Positions 8,004 through 16,346 of a stretch of 64,000 nt of DNA are shown here, one piece after another (positions within the stretch are counted from its first letter, which is position 1; each line of letters begins with the position of its first letter). The notes under the pieces were generated by a model. That model did no database searches and was not told the DNA's origin. It worked only from the letters and a program-made list of their open reading frames with translations. Origin of the DNA: Colwellia sp. 20A7 (lineage in GTDB: Bacteria; Pseudomonadota; Gammaproteobacteria; Enterobacterales; Alteromonadaceae); NCBI RefSeq assembly GCF_009832865.1, contig NZ_CP047130.1, positions 1,612,001 through 1,676,000 on the forward strand, given 5' to 3'. The position numbers and the translations under genes were made by a program.

Positions 8004-8071
8004 AATGAAATTAATGCACTTTTTCCCTTAGTGGTAAAACAGCACTGGTAAGTGGTGGTAGAGAGCTTTAA
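8004..8071 (+). pseudogene. Miniature SDR remnant (N-terminus joined to C-terminus)
   Basis: The bases before 8050 closely match the leader and first codons of the decayed SDR on the minus strand near 31.85-31.94 kb, encoding LSGKTALV. They then jump directly to a C-terminus SGGREL-stop, as in the SDR ending at 31435. The gene between the first beta strand and the last residues is gone. The homology also extends upstream from about 7977 (CTGCAGGTAACTG). Confidence 0.6.
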
Positions 8072-8463
8072 TTTTTTGTCTAAATCTGATATAGGAAGTT
8101 TTGTATCTTTCTACCAAGCTTATTCATGTCAGAGTTATTGTTATTAAAACAGTACAAAGCGATCTTACTGCTGACTGGTTAATCGAGGCGCTAAGATCGA
8201 CATCAGCTTCTTGTTACTGAGGTGAGTAAGGCAGATAAAAAAGCGATGCGTGAGATGTCGAGTTCGCAGTTATCAAAATTACTTTTGTTACTCATAGATG
8301 ATTTGAATGTTTTTGTGTATTTATTTAATAGCAGTCTTATGTTAATGCACTAAGGCAATTATGCACAGACTTGATTATTGTCATCTAAATTTCTATGTTA
8401 TAATCATGATATATTGTTGAGGTTAAAGCGTAACGCCTCTTTTACTTAAAGACTCTTAAATAA
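8072..8463. other. Intergenic stretch, nothing recognised
   Basis: No convincing gene, RNA or mobile-element end was found here. The last 60 bp must hold the promoter of the TetR gene. A TATAATCATGATATATT tract near 8399-8415 is the best -10 region. No copy of the ACTAGTG palindrome seen elsewhere is present. Confidence 0.5.
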
Positions 8464-9117
8464 ATGACTAAATCTAATATTGAACTAGATAGAACAACAT
8501 CAAGGAAATCAAAGGCTCGCCAAAAAATGATTGAAGCCGCTGACGAGTTGTTCGAAGAACTGGGAGGATTTGACGGAGGCTATGAGGCAACAACCATAGA
8601 CTTAATTGTCGAAAGAGCAGGTGTGTCACGTCGTACTTTCTTTAATCATTTTACGGGCAAGGCAGATGTTATATTGCTTGATTTTTCTGTTTCAATCAGT
8701 GAACACCTAAAGGCTTATGATTTGCGTCCCGATGATGAGCCTCCGGTAACTTCTGCGATAATGGCCGCAGAAAATCTTTATCAAAATTTACTTATAAATC
8801 CGGTGTATGCTCGCCGTTTAAAACGCCAAATGGCATATGGATTTACTAAATCAAGTCAATTGTCTTTAAGGGAAGAGTGGGAGCGCAAACTTGCTGCCAA
8901 GATGATGAAAAAACTTAAAGGTAAGCATAGGCCAGAAAGGGCAGCGGTGATGTCAGCACATGCGCTACTGATTATTCGTACGGCAAATATTGACTGGTAT
9001 CATAACGTACTAAATCAAGACCAACATCAAGACCAACCAATGGCGAAGTCACTAAGAAAAGCTGAGTCTTTGATAAACAAAGTCGCGGAAGAAGTCTATC
9101 CTATTATTATAGATTAA
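8464..9117 (+). CDS. TetR/AcrR-family transcriptional regulator
   Basis: A 217-residue one-component regulator. The N-terminal part RQKMIEAADELFEELG...ATTIDLIVERAGVSRRTFFNHFTGKADVI (about 19-75) is a canonical TetR helix-turn-helix. The rest is a helical ligand-binding and dimerisation domain without a recognisable ligand signature. It lies just before the ring-cleavage cluster, whose promoters carry the TGCACTAGTGCA palindrome, so it is the best candidate for the repressor of that regulon (inference). Its own upstream region lacks the palindrome, so it is probably not autoregulated through that site. Confidence 0.88.
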   Translation: MTKSNIELDRTTSRKSKARQKMIEAADELFEELGGFDGGYEATTIDLIVERAGVSRRTFFNHFTGKADVILLDFSVSISEHLKAYDLRPDDEPPVTSAIMAAENLYQNLLINPVYARRLKRQMAYGFTKSSQLSLREEWERKLAAKMMKKLKGKHRPERAAVMSAHALLIIRTANIDWYHNVLNQDQHQDQPMAKSLRKAESLINKVAEEVYPIIID

Positions 9118-9155
9118 TAGGTCATTAAAAAGAGAGATTAACTCTCTCACATATA

Positions 9156-9689
9156 TTAACCTTCATACTTTATGCTCTCAAAAAAATCTTTGTAAAGGCC
9201 AGCTAGAGCCGGATTTAAAGGATCCGGACCTGCGCTGGTAAACCAAGTCACTTCTTTCGATTTAAATTTCCATTCCCCTTCACCATCTAGCTCAATATTA
9301 TCAGTATATATACCACAACCACGAATCCTCCAGCCTTGCTCCGCATTCAGCTCTAGAACAACAACTTGGGTAGTGGCTAGCGCCTTATCGTTGTCAATAT
9401 TAATCAGAGAATTCATTTGTAGATGCCTAGTACCACTCAATTCAGGCTGCTGTGCATCCATGGTTTTAGCTGCATCTAATAAAGATCTTATTTGTTTTCG
9501 GCCAGTTAAGGTCACACCATTATCGGTAAAAGAACAGTTATCAATATAGTGACTTGCAATAAAATCAGGGTCACGGGGGCGTGAATCAATACTTTGGCCA
9601 TAGCTAGCAATGAGGTTTCGGATAGCATCGTAATCACTCATGTGTATTCGTTGATTATTTAGTTTTTTTGTTTGTCTAATATTACTCAT
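9156..9689 (-). CDS. NTF2/SnoaL-like protein
   Basis: A 177-residue cone-fold protein of the SnoaL-like/nuclear transport factor 2 superfamily. It contains IRNLIASYGQSIDSRPRDPDFIASHY, the family's N-terminal helix and catalytic-pocket segment, and EVTWFTSAG near the end. Members include ring-hydroxylating dioxygenase beta-like proteins, isomerases and polyketide cyclases, so a role on a ring intermediate is plausible but unproven. The start at 9689 has TAAGG 5-6 nt upstream; the internal ATG at 9641 has none. It is divergent from the dioxygenase gene, and its upstream region carries a TACACTAGTATA site next to TATAAT on its own strand. Confidence 0.7.
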   Translation of the reverse strand: MSNIRQTKKLNNQRIHMSDYDAIRNLIASYGQSIDSRPRDPDFIASHYIDNCSFTDNGVTLTGRKQIRSLLDAAKTMDAQQPELSGTRHLQMNSLINIDNDKALATTQVVVLELNAEQGWRIRGCGIYTDNIELDGEGEWKFKSKEVTWFTSAGPDPLNPALAGLYKDFFESIKYEG

Positions 9690-9768
9690 TTTTACCTTAT
9701 CTTGACATATGTCGTCTTTTTATTTTCTTCATTGTATATTTTTAGCGTTACCACTCTTACAATTATTA

Positions 9769-9780
9769 TACACTAGTATA
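9769..9780 (-). promoter_or_regulatory. Palindromic operator upstream of the SnoaL-like gene
   Basis: TACACTAGTATA is a slightly degenerate copy of the palindrome found in other promoters of the cluster. Read on the minus strand, ACTAGTG runs directly into a perfect TATAAT at 9763-9768 (TATACTAGTGTATAAT overall). No good -35 was found. Confidence 0.55.
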
Positions 9781-9871
9781 GTTGTTGGTTTTCTTGTTTG
9801 TGCGTATTCTGGATGTAATAGTGCATTTATACTCATCGTTTACGTGAGAAACACATCATAATTATAAAGGC

Positions 9872-9900
9872 TTGACACTTCAAGTGCACTAGTGCATATT
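9872..9900 (+). promoter_or_regulatory. Sigma-70 promoter with palindromic operator in the spacer
   Basis: A consensus -35 TTGACA (9872-9877) is separated by 17 bp from CATATT (9895-9900). The perfect palindrome TGCACTAGTGCA (9885-9896) fills the spacer and enters the -10. A bound repressor would block polymerase directly. It lies about 115 bp upstream of the TTG start of the dioxygenase gene. Confidence 0.75.
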
Positions 9901-10014
9901 TGGTGTGTTCGCTAATGATATTTTTTTATCGGTAAAATTTAATCATGGAGCACCTCGGTGTTCAATAATGTTAGCTCAGATGTAAGACATATATTAATAG
10001 ATTAGGAGAATAAC

Positions 10015-11124
10015 TTGAAAAATTCCTGGATTCAAAAGTCAAGCGGAACTTTCGTGCGTCAAGCACGTGTAGGTGTTCGTGAAATGAATGAAGAACATAT
10101 TAGTCGTGAGGCTTTTTTTGGTCCGGCTAGCATGATTTACCATGAGCGACCAGCCGTTGCACCAAAGCGTGTTGAGGGCTCTCTTACATTGGGTCTCGCT
10201 GAACTTAAAAATTTTGAACAGTCTGATGAAAATAACACGGCAGGCCTTCCTACAGTCATGTTGTCAAATAGTGATGTGAGTATTTCGTTAAGCCGTCGCT
10301 CTACTGACATGCCGTTTTTGTTGCGTAATGTAGACGCAGATACCTTAATTTATATTCAGCACGGCAGTGGTATTCTTGCTACGGAGTTTGGTCCGCTAAA
10401 TTATAATCAAGGCGACTATCTATATATTCCTAAAAGCATTAGTTACCGTCAACTCCCATCGACAGATACACTCGCAATGGTAGTAGAATCTATTGCGCCT
10501 ATAAACATCGCTGAACATGCGATGTTGGGTCGTCATACGCCGTTTGATTCTGGTGTGTTAGATATTCCTGAAGCCACTCCATACAACTGGCCTGAGCAAG
10601 ATGAGTGGGAGTTAAAGCTAAAGCACGGTAACGAAATTACGTCTTGGTTTTATGAAGACCTTCCATTTGATCTTATTGGCTGGAAAGGCGATCTATTCCC
10701 GTTCCGTTTGAACGAAAATGACATCCGTAACATCAATTCAGACAAAATGCATATAGCCCCTTCATCATGGTGTATCTTTGAATCGGCTAGCTTTTTATGT
10801 GTCGCATTTCGTCCTATGCCAGGTGTTCAAGACGTCGAAGCTGAAGAATTACCTAGTCGACACCGCAATGTAGACACAGAAGAAGTCTTGCTGATTCGAA
10901 ATCTTTTTGCGGGCATTGAAGCTAATGCTTTTTGGCACTTGCCGCAAGGTGTTACACATGGCCCTCTTGCTCAAGATAGAGCAATGTTTGAAGGGTTTAG
11001 AAAGCAAGTAGAGGCAGCTGGTGCACCTCTATCACGTGATTTTGAAGCAGTAAGTATCGACCCATTCAAACGGCTGACCCCGTCTAAGGCATTTTTAGAT
11101 ATGCTTGCTAAGGGTGCGAAATAA
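10015..11124 (+). CDS. Homogentisate 1,2-dioxygenase-like ring-cleavage dioxygenase
   Basis: A 369-residue bicupin resembling homogentisate 1,2-dioxygenase, a non-haem Fe(II) enzyme that opens p-hydroquinone-type rings between the acyl-bearing carbon and the adjacent hydroxyl carbon. The three HGD iron ligands are all present: H283 and E289 in HRNVDTE, and H315 in VTHGPL. The cupin turn GDYLYIPKSISYR is at about 133-145. At 369 residues it is shorter than typical HGD (about 430-445), so the substrate is probably not homogentisate itself. Translation starts at TTG (10015) with AGGAG 6 nt upstream. It leads a same-strand run of catabolic genes and has a repressor-type promoter. Confidence 0.75.
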   Translation: MKNSWIQKSSGTFVRQARVGVREMNEEHISREAFFGPASMIYHERPAVAPKRVEGSLTLGLAELKNFEQSDENNTAGLPTVMLSNSDVSISLSRRSTDMPFLLRNVDADTLIYIQHGSGILATEFGPLNYNQGDYLYIPKSISYRQLPSTDTLAMVVESIAPINIAEHAMLGRHTPFDSGVLDIPEATPYNWPEQDEWELKLKHGNEITSWFYEDLPFDLIGWKGDLFPFRLNENDIRNINSDKMHIAPSSWCIFESASFLCVAFRPMPGVQDVEAEELPSRHRNVDTEEVLLIRNLFAGIEANAFWHLPQGVTHGPLAQDRAMFEGFRKQVEAAGAPLSRDFEAVSIDPFKRLTPSKAFLDMLAKGAK

Positions 11125-11158
11125 TACTACCCAATTTTAAAATACTATGAGGTATACA

Positions 11159-12040
11159 ATGTCACAAAGAAAATTAGAACAAGCACGATCGTTTATGTTT
11201 GTGCCAGGCAATAAGCAACGTTTTTTGGATAAAACTGAAAGCTTACCGTTAGACGTAGCATTTTTTGACTTAGAAGACGGTGTTTTGCCGGAAGAAAAGC
11301 CAAAAGCACGAGAAATGGTTGCCGCTACACTTGATAAATCTTGGGCTGGGCCACGTCGGTTCGTTCGACTGAATGCACAAACGACCCCTTGGTTTGAAGA
11401 TGACCTTAAAGCCGTGATACGCCCTGGTATAGAAGGTGTCTGCATGACTAAGGTTAATAGTGTTGATGAACTTCTTGCGGGTATAGACTCTATCGGAAAA
11501 CGCGAAAAAGAAGCCGGTATGGCACCTGGGACTGTACGCGTAGTTGCTGCAATTGAAAGTCCTCGTAGTTTATTAGTCGCTCATAATATAGCTGCCGCAC
11601 ATCCTCGTGTTTGCGGTCTTATTTTTGGTGGCGAAGACTACGCACTTGAGGTTGGTCTTGGAGCTAACCGGATTGCAGAAGCAGCAGAAATGCTTCATCC
11701 ACGAAATGTGATTGTCGTCGCAGCAGCAGCAGCGGGTGTTCTGTCAATTGATGGTGTTTTTCCAGACTTAAGTAATGATGAAGGGTGCCTAAAAGATATT
11801 TGGCAAGGACGTCGTCTTGGTTTTACGTCGAAGTCTACGTTTAACCCTGCTCAGGTTAACATGATCAATGAAATATTTTCCCCTCGACCTGAAGATATTG
11901 ACTATGCAAAACGTTTAGTCGCTGCCTTTGAAGAAGGTAAAGCGAAAGGCGAAGCGTCAATAGCATTTGGCGGACAATTAGTAGATTTACCTATTTTAAT
12001 GCGTGCACAGCGCATTCTTGAAGAAGCTGGAGAGAGTTAA
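11159..12040 (+). CDS. HpcH/HpaI aldolase / CitE-type CoA-ester lyase
   Basis: A TIM-barrel lyase of the citrate lyase beta-subunit-like family, 293 residues from 11159. Visible are RSFMFVPGN, the acidic LEDGV, the metal-binding AAIESPRSL and GGEDYALEVG. Members cleave citramalyl-CoA, malyl-CoA or methylmalyl-CoA into acetyl- or propionyl-CoA plus pyruvate or glyoxylate. ATG 11159 is chosen over 11147 because TGAGGT lies just upstream of it. It is followed by a MaoC hydratase and a CaiB CoA-transferase, the same three families as the itaconate-degradation set (ccl, ich, ict), so citramalyl-CoA lyase activity is the leading hypothesis. Confidence 0.8.
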   Translation: MSQRKLEQARSFMFVPGNKQRFLDKTESLPLDVAFFDLEDGVLPEEKPKAREMVAATLDKSWAGPRRFVRLNAQTTPWFEDDLKAVIRPGIEGVCMTKVNSVDELLAGIDSIGKREKEAGMAPGTVRVVAAIESPRSLLVAHNIAAAHPRVCGLIFGGEDYALEVGLGANRIAEAAEMLHPRNVIVVAAAAAGVLSIDGVFPDLSNDEGCLKDIWQGRRLGFTSKSTFNPAQVNMINEIFSPRPEDIDYAKRLVAAFEEGKAKGEASIAFGGQLVDLPILMRAQRILEEAGES

Positions 12041-12042
12041 TT

Positions 12043-12543
12043 ATGAGTCAAATAAAAGAAGGTTGGGTTGGACGTTATTTTGAAGATTTCGTGCTAGGTG
12101 ATATTTACCGTAGTCGTTTGGGTCGTACCATCACACTGACTGACAATATTCAGTTCACGATGATCACCAACAACACGAATCAACTGCATTTCAATGAGCA
12201 CTATGCCGAACAAACTGAATTTGGTAAGCCGCTAGTAAACAGCGCGTTGACATTATCTGTGGTTGCTGGCTTAGCAGTTATCGATGTAAGCGAGCACGGC
12301 TTTGCACTGGGCTGGGATTATATTAAATTGCCTAACCCTGTTTTTCCTGGTGATACTATTTATGCTGAAACTGAAGTGCTTGAAGTACGTGAAAGTAAAT
12401 CTCGCCCTAATCAAGGTGTAGTAAAAGTTTGTACTCGCGGCGTCAATCAACATGGAAAAATAGTGATTGATTATGCTCGCTCAGTCATGATTTGGAAGAA
12501 AGGTGCTGCGCCAGCAACGTCTATTTTTCCTGAAATAGTCTAA
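12043..12543 (+). CDS. MaoC-family hydratase, itaconyl/mesaconyl-CoA-hydratase-like
   Basis: A 166-residue hotdog hydratase. The hydratase-2 signature region reads TNNTNQLHFNEHYA (about 44-57). The usual catalytic Asp of D-x-N-P-L-H is Asn and the Pro is Gln, while the His remains. The following GKPLVNSALTL and LGWDYIKLPNPVFPGDTIYAETEV resemble itaconyl-CoA or mesaconyl-CoA hydratases rather than PhaJ-type enoyl hydratases (recognition from memory). It starts 2 bp after the lyase stop, and its stop overlaps the CoA-transferase start, so all three are probably co-translated. Addition of water to mesaconyl-CoA to give citramalyl-CoA is inferred. Confidence 0.75.
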   Translation: MSQIKEGWVGRYFEDFVLGDIYRSRLGRTITLTDNIQFTMITNNTNQLHFNEHYAEQTEFGKPLVNSALTLSVVAGLAVIDVSEHGFALGWDYIKLPNPVFPGDTIYAETEVLEVRESKSRPNQGVVKVCTRGVNQHGKIVIDYARSVMIWKKGAAPATSIFPEIV

Positions 12544-13700
12544 TGAACGCTGCTCAAGATAAACCTAGCCGAAAAACGCTAGGTCAGCCGCTTAAAGGTG
12601 TCACGGTGGTTGCTCTTGAGCAAGCCGTTTCGATGCCTTACTGCACATTTGTTTTAGCAGAAATGGGCGCTGAAGTCATTAAAATCGAACGGGTTGGCAG
12701 TGGCGATGTGGTCAGAGGCTGGGATTCAGCTGTACATGGCTTGTCGACCGGTTTTGTTTGGGTGAATGCAGGTAAAAAAAGTGTCGAACTTGATCTTAAA
12801 AATGAGGAGGGGCGTAAAGTTCTTCGTCAATTGATTAGCGATGCAGATATTTTTGTTGAGAATTTAGGTCCCGGTGCAGCGGCCCGTTTAGGGGTTGGCC
12901 CAGATGACTTTACTGATCAGCCCGGGCTAATTTATGCCAGCTTGTCCGGTTACGGTCAAGATGGCCCTTATCGTGACGTTAAAGCCTACGATTTAACGAT
13001 GCAGGGTGAAACGGGAATATTGCTGAGCAATGGTTACCCCGACCAACCAGCAAAAGTAGGTTTACCTATAACAGATCTGATTGCAGGATCTAATGCAATC
13101 ACTGGGATTATGATGTCACTGTATCAGCGGCAAACGACGGGCAAAGGCGCCTACCTTGATATCTCAATGTTCGACTCTGCGCTGACGTGGCTGGGTTATT
13201 TCCCTCACCATGCATGGCACAGCGGATCTGAGCCACCTTTATCGGGTATGAAACACCAGTATATTGTTCCTTATGGCCCTTATTTGGCTTCTGATGATCG
13301 TTATGTCTCTTTAGTTGTTGCTGATGATAAGAGTTGGAAACGCCTGTGTGAAGATGTGATTGATAAACCAGAATGGCTCACAGACCCTGTCATGATGAGC
13401 ATTGCTTCTCGACGAGAAAATCGTACTGTTGCAGAAGCAGCAGTTGAGAAAGTAATGGCTTCTCAACCTAGCGATGTGTGGAAAGCGAAGCTTGATAAAG
13501 TTGGCATTCCTTACGGTGATGTTAATACCATGGCTGATGTCATAAAGCATCCACAAGCATTGGCCCGCAATATGTTCGTTGAAACAAGCTCAGAGCATGG
13601 AAAATTACCACTTGTGCGTTTTCCATTAGCGCCGGCGGATAAAGAACGTCATTTACCTAGCTTGGGCGAGCATACAGATTCGGTTCTTAAAAAGACCTAA
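12543..13700 (+). CDS. CaiB/BaiF family (class III) CoA-transferase
   Basis: A 385-residue class III CoA-transferase with the N-terminal GVTVVALEQAVSMPYCTFVLAEMGAEVIKIE and the active-site region KAYDLTMQGETG, where D150 is the probable aspartyl nucleophile. The C-terminal GIPYGDVNTMADVIKHPQ is also typical. These enzymes pass CoA from a donor such as succinyl-CoA to a free carboxylate. Its ATG overlaps the hydratase stop (TAATG). With the lyase and hydratase it would complete activation, hydration and cleavage of a C5 dicarboxylate. The substrate is inferred from context. Confidence 0.85.
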   Translation: MNAAQDKPSRKTLGQPLKGVTVVALEQAVSMPYCTFVLAEMGAEVIKIERVGSGDVVRGWDSAVHGLSTGFVWVNAGKKSVELDLKNEEGRKVLRQLISDADIFVENLGPGAAARLGVGPDDFTDQPGLIYASLSGYGQDGPYRDVKAYDLTMQGETGILLSNGYPDQPAKVGLPITDLIAGSNAITGIMMSLYQRQTTGKGAYLDISMFDSALTWLGYFPHHAWHSGSEPPLSGMKHQYIVPYGPYLASDDRYVSLVVADDKSWKRLCEDVIDKPEWLTDPVMMSIASRRENRTVAEAAVEKVMASQPSDVWKAKLDKVGIPYGDVNTMADVIKHPQALARNMFVETSSEHGKLPLVRFPLAPADKERHLPSLGEHTDSVLKKT

Positions 13701-13720
13701 TTACCTTGCTAGCAAATAAA

Positions 13721-13756
13721 AGATCAAATTAACTAATATATTAGTTAATTTGATCT
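13721..13756. terminator. 36-bp perfect AT-rich palindrome after the CoA-transferase
   Basis: AGATCAAATTAACTAATA (13721-13738) is followed with no spacer by its exact reverse complement (13739-13756). It lies 21 bp after the CoA-transferase stop and 38 bp before the next ATG. It could act as an intra-operon attenuator or an operator. It is not followed by a U-run, so the terminator label is tentative. Confidence 0.5.
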
Positions 13757-13793
13757 AACAAATACTTAATACCTCAAATGAGAGAGAGTAAAA

Positions 13794-14642
13794 ATGAGAA
13801 CTGATTTTCAAGCCGGAGCCGCACACGGCTACGAATATGCGACAACAGGTGACGCGCCTTATAGCTTGTTGATTGTCCATGGAATTGGTGGTCACGGTGG
13901 CACCTATGATGTTTTTTGTGAGCCACTAGCTAAGCGTGGTGTCAATATTGTTTCTTTAGATCTTCCAGGACATGGTTTAGCACGTTGTCGGGATGGCGAA
14001 AAAGGTAACTGGCGTTTTGTTGAATGGTTAGAAGATATTGATGTTGCAGCTAAAGCAATGCAGAAAAAATTTGGCAAACCGGTATATGTATTGGGCTCAA
14101 GTCAGGGAAGTGCTGCAGCGTTTCACTCCTTAGCGTTTTCAGAGGCGGTTAGTGGCGCAGTCTGTATGAATATTATTCTTACCGAGGTAGAGCCTAAAGA
14201 GACCGATCCTGCTTATCCACATTATATAAAACTGAGATCTGATGCGATTAAACAATATGCAGCTCAAGTGGGCGATAGTGAAAGAATAGATTTATCAGAA
14301 GTTGTGGATTGGAACAAAAACTACGCGTCGGATGATCCTAATATTTTAGCCAAGAAACAAGAAGATGAATTACGTGCATGGACTTACGGTATGGCCAGCA
14401 TGGTGAGCTATTGGAATTACGAGCCGCCTATTTCCGCAGCTGAAAATACTAAGCCTGTTCACTTAGCTTATGGTGAAGCAGACAAGTTTACCTCTGCTAA
14501 CTATATGAAAGCTTGTTATAACGCAATAGGGGGTCCTAAAGCGTTGGTGTCTATTAAAGACGGCTCGCATCAATTAATGCTTTATCATACAGCTGAATAT
14601 ATAGATATTGTTGATAAATGGATCAGAGAACAGGTGAAATAA
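13794..14642 (+). CDS. Alpha/beta hydrolase
   Basis: A 282-residue serine hydrolase. The oxyanion strand LLIVHGIGGHGG, the LDLPGHGLA turn and the nucleophile elbow GSSQGS (S103) are clear. A late acidic residue in YGEADKF and a His in DGSHQLM complete the triad. In aromatic pathways such enzymes hydrolyse ring-fission C-C bonds, esters or CoA thioesters, and the sequence does not settle which. The start has GAGAGAG upstream. It is 4 bp before the FAH-type gene and probably in the same mRNA. Confidence 0.85.
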   Translation: MRTDFQAGAAHGYEYATTGDAPYSLLIVHGIGGHGGTYDVFCEPLAKRGVNIVSLDLPGHGLARCRDGEKGNWRFVEWLEDIDVAAKAMQKKFGKPVYVLGSSQGSAAAFHSLAFSEAVSGAVCMNIILTEVEPKETDPAYPHYIKLRSDAIKQYAAQVGDSERIDLSEVVDWNKNYASDDPNILAKKQEDELRAWTYGMASMVSYWNYEPPISAAENTKPVHLAYGEADKFTSANYMKACYNAIGGPKALVSIKDGSHQLMLYHTAEYIDIVDKWIREQVK

Positions 14643-14646
14643 GTAT

Positions 14647-15495
14647 ATGAAATTTGTAAGAGTAGGCAAGCTAGGCGCTGAAAAAGCTGGTGTGATTGAT
14701 ACAAACGGAAAAATTCGTGATATTAGTTCACTAGTAGAAGATGTTGATGGTGATATATTCTCTGGCACGACTCTAGCACAGTTGAAAAATTGTGATCTAA
14801 GCCAACTTCCCGTGTTAACTGAAGAACGCTATGGCGCTTGTATAACAAATGTTGGCAAGATTATCTGTGTAGGTCTTAACTACTATGATCACGCGAAAGA
14901 ATCGGGTATGGAAGCGCCAGCAGAACCCGTTTTGTTTATGAAAGCGACAAGTTCACTTAGCGGCGCGAATGATAATGTCGTTATGCCCATTGGTGGTGAA
15001 AAGCTCGATTATGAAATTGAGTTAGGTGTTGTCATTGGCAAAGCAGCTAAAAACGTTTCGGTTGATAACGCTGCAGAGCATATCGGTGGCTTTTGCATAT
15101 TTAATGATGTATCTGAACGCGCTTTTCAATTGGAAGGTACAGGTCAGTGGGTAAAAGGTAAAAGTTGCGATACTTTTGGTCCTTGTGGTCCTTGGTTAGT
15201 AACACCTGATGAAATTGACGATGTTGGCAGCTTGGACTTAGAGTTGTCAGTTAATGGTGATGTTCGCCAAAAAGCCAATACCAAAGATATGTTGTTTAAT
15301 GTGCCTGAAATTATAGCCTTTATTAGCCGGTTTATGACATTACTACCAGGAGATTTGATCGTAACGGGTACTCCTCAAGGAGTGGTACTTGGTATGGAAC
15401 CGAAGGTTTACATGAAACCAGGTGACCAGATGTCGTTAATGATTGAAGGACTTGGCACACAATCTCAAATGGTTGTGGGTAGTGAACACGCGTAG
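14647..15495 (+). CDS. Fumarylacetoacetate hydrolase (FAH) family protein
   Basis: A 282-residue FAH-family enzyme. The metal ligands E123 and E125 are in DYEIELG and D154 in FNDVSERA; H82 of NYYDHAKE is the catalytic-type His. The order VGLNY, PVLFMKA, WVKGKSCDTFGP and VTGTPQGV is canonical. The family hydrolyses or decarboxylates 1,3-dicarbonyl ring-cleavage products. Next to an HGD-like dioxygenase, C-C hydrolysis of the ring-fission product to a dicarboxylate plus a keto acid is the natural role. If the ring carries a methyl group, the dicarboxylate could be mesaconate (inference). Confidence 0.85.
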   Translation: MKFVRVGKLGAEKAGVIDTNGKIRDISSLVEDVDGDIFSGTTLAQLKNCDLSQLPVLTEERYGACITNVGKIICVGLNYYDHAKESGMEAPAEPVLFMKATSSLSGANDNVVMPIGGEKLDYEIELGVVIGKAAKNVSVDNAAEHIGGFCIFNDVSERAFQLEGTGQWVKGKSCDTFGPCGPWLVTPDEIDDVGSLDLELSVNGDVRQKANTKDMLFNVPEIIAFISRFMTLLPGDLIVTGTPQGVVLGMEPKVYMKPGDQMSLMIEGLGTQSQMVVGSEHA

Positions 15496-15521
15496 TTCCG
15501 ATATCAAAGGAGCCGTCAATA

Positions 15522-16301
15522 GTGAATGCGAAGATTACAATGAACGGTGAAGACTGGGCAACTGGAAAAGTTATTCTTATTACAGGTGGAGCCTCAGGCA
15601 TTGGATAGGCGGCAACGATTCGTTTTTCCATGGCCGGTGTAAAAGTCGCCATTGTCGATATCAACGAAACTGCGGGCAAAAATTTAGTGTCGAGGGTGGT
15701 CAATAGTGGCGGAGAAGCCATCTTCATCAAAACGGATGTGACGAAAAGTGATGATGTGGAAAATATGGTTGCACAAACCGTCAAGCAATTTGGTGCTTTA
15801 GATTTTGCGTTTAACAACGCAGGAATTGAAGGTAAGCTGGGTGTTCCTGCGGCGAATATAACAGAGGATGACTGGGGAAGAATTTTATCCATCAATCTCA
15901 CCGCAGTATGGTTATGCATGAAATATGAACTACAGCACATGGTTGAAAATGGTGGGGGCGTAATAGTCAACACAAGCTCAACCGCAGGCTTGGCTTCGGC
16001 GGTTAATTCTGGCGCCGCTTATTGTGCAAGTAAGCATGGCGTTATTGGCCTGACAAAAACAGCGGCTAAAGAATACCGAGCACAAAATATTCGTATAAAT
16101 GCTATTTGCCCCGGCGGCGTAAATACGCCATTGTTGCAGAGAACTGCTGGCGATGCAGATATATCTTCAATAATGAAAACTAACCCTGGGTTAATTTCTT
16201 CTCCAGAAGATGTCGTAGAGTCAGTTGTTTGGCTTTTTTCACAGAGTTCATCCATTGTTAATGGTCACGCTTTGTTACTTGATAATGGGATGTTGGCCTA
16301 A
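15522..16301 (+). pseudogene. SDR-family oxidoreductase interrupted by an amber codon
   Basis: The frame starts at GTG 15522 (AAAGGAG upstream) and reads VILITGGASGIG. It then hits TAG at 15606-15608, exactly after the cofactor-binding TGGxSGIG motif, and continues in the same frame AATIRFSMAGVKVAIVDI... to a normal end at 16301. Downstream it keeps NNAGIEG, the active-site YCASKHG and the C-terminal LLLDNGMLA. The single substitution makes this either a very young pseudogene, a sequencing error or a suppressed codon. A downstream ATG at 15630 would give a product lacking the Rossmann glycines, which should not bind NAD(P). Confidence 0.8.
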
Positions 16302-16346
16302 ATCGTCAACAGTGGATAACGGTTATAACTAAAAGAACGAGATTAT

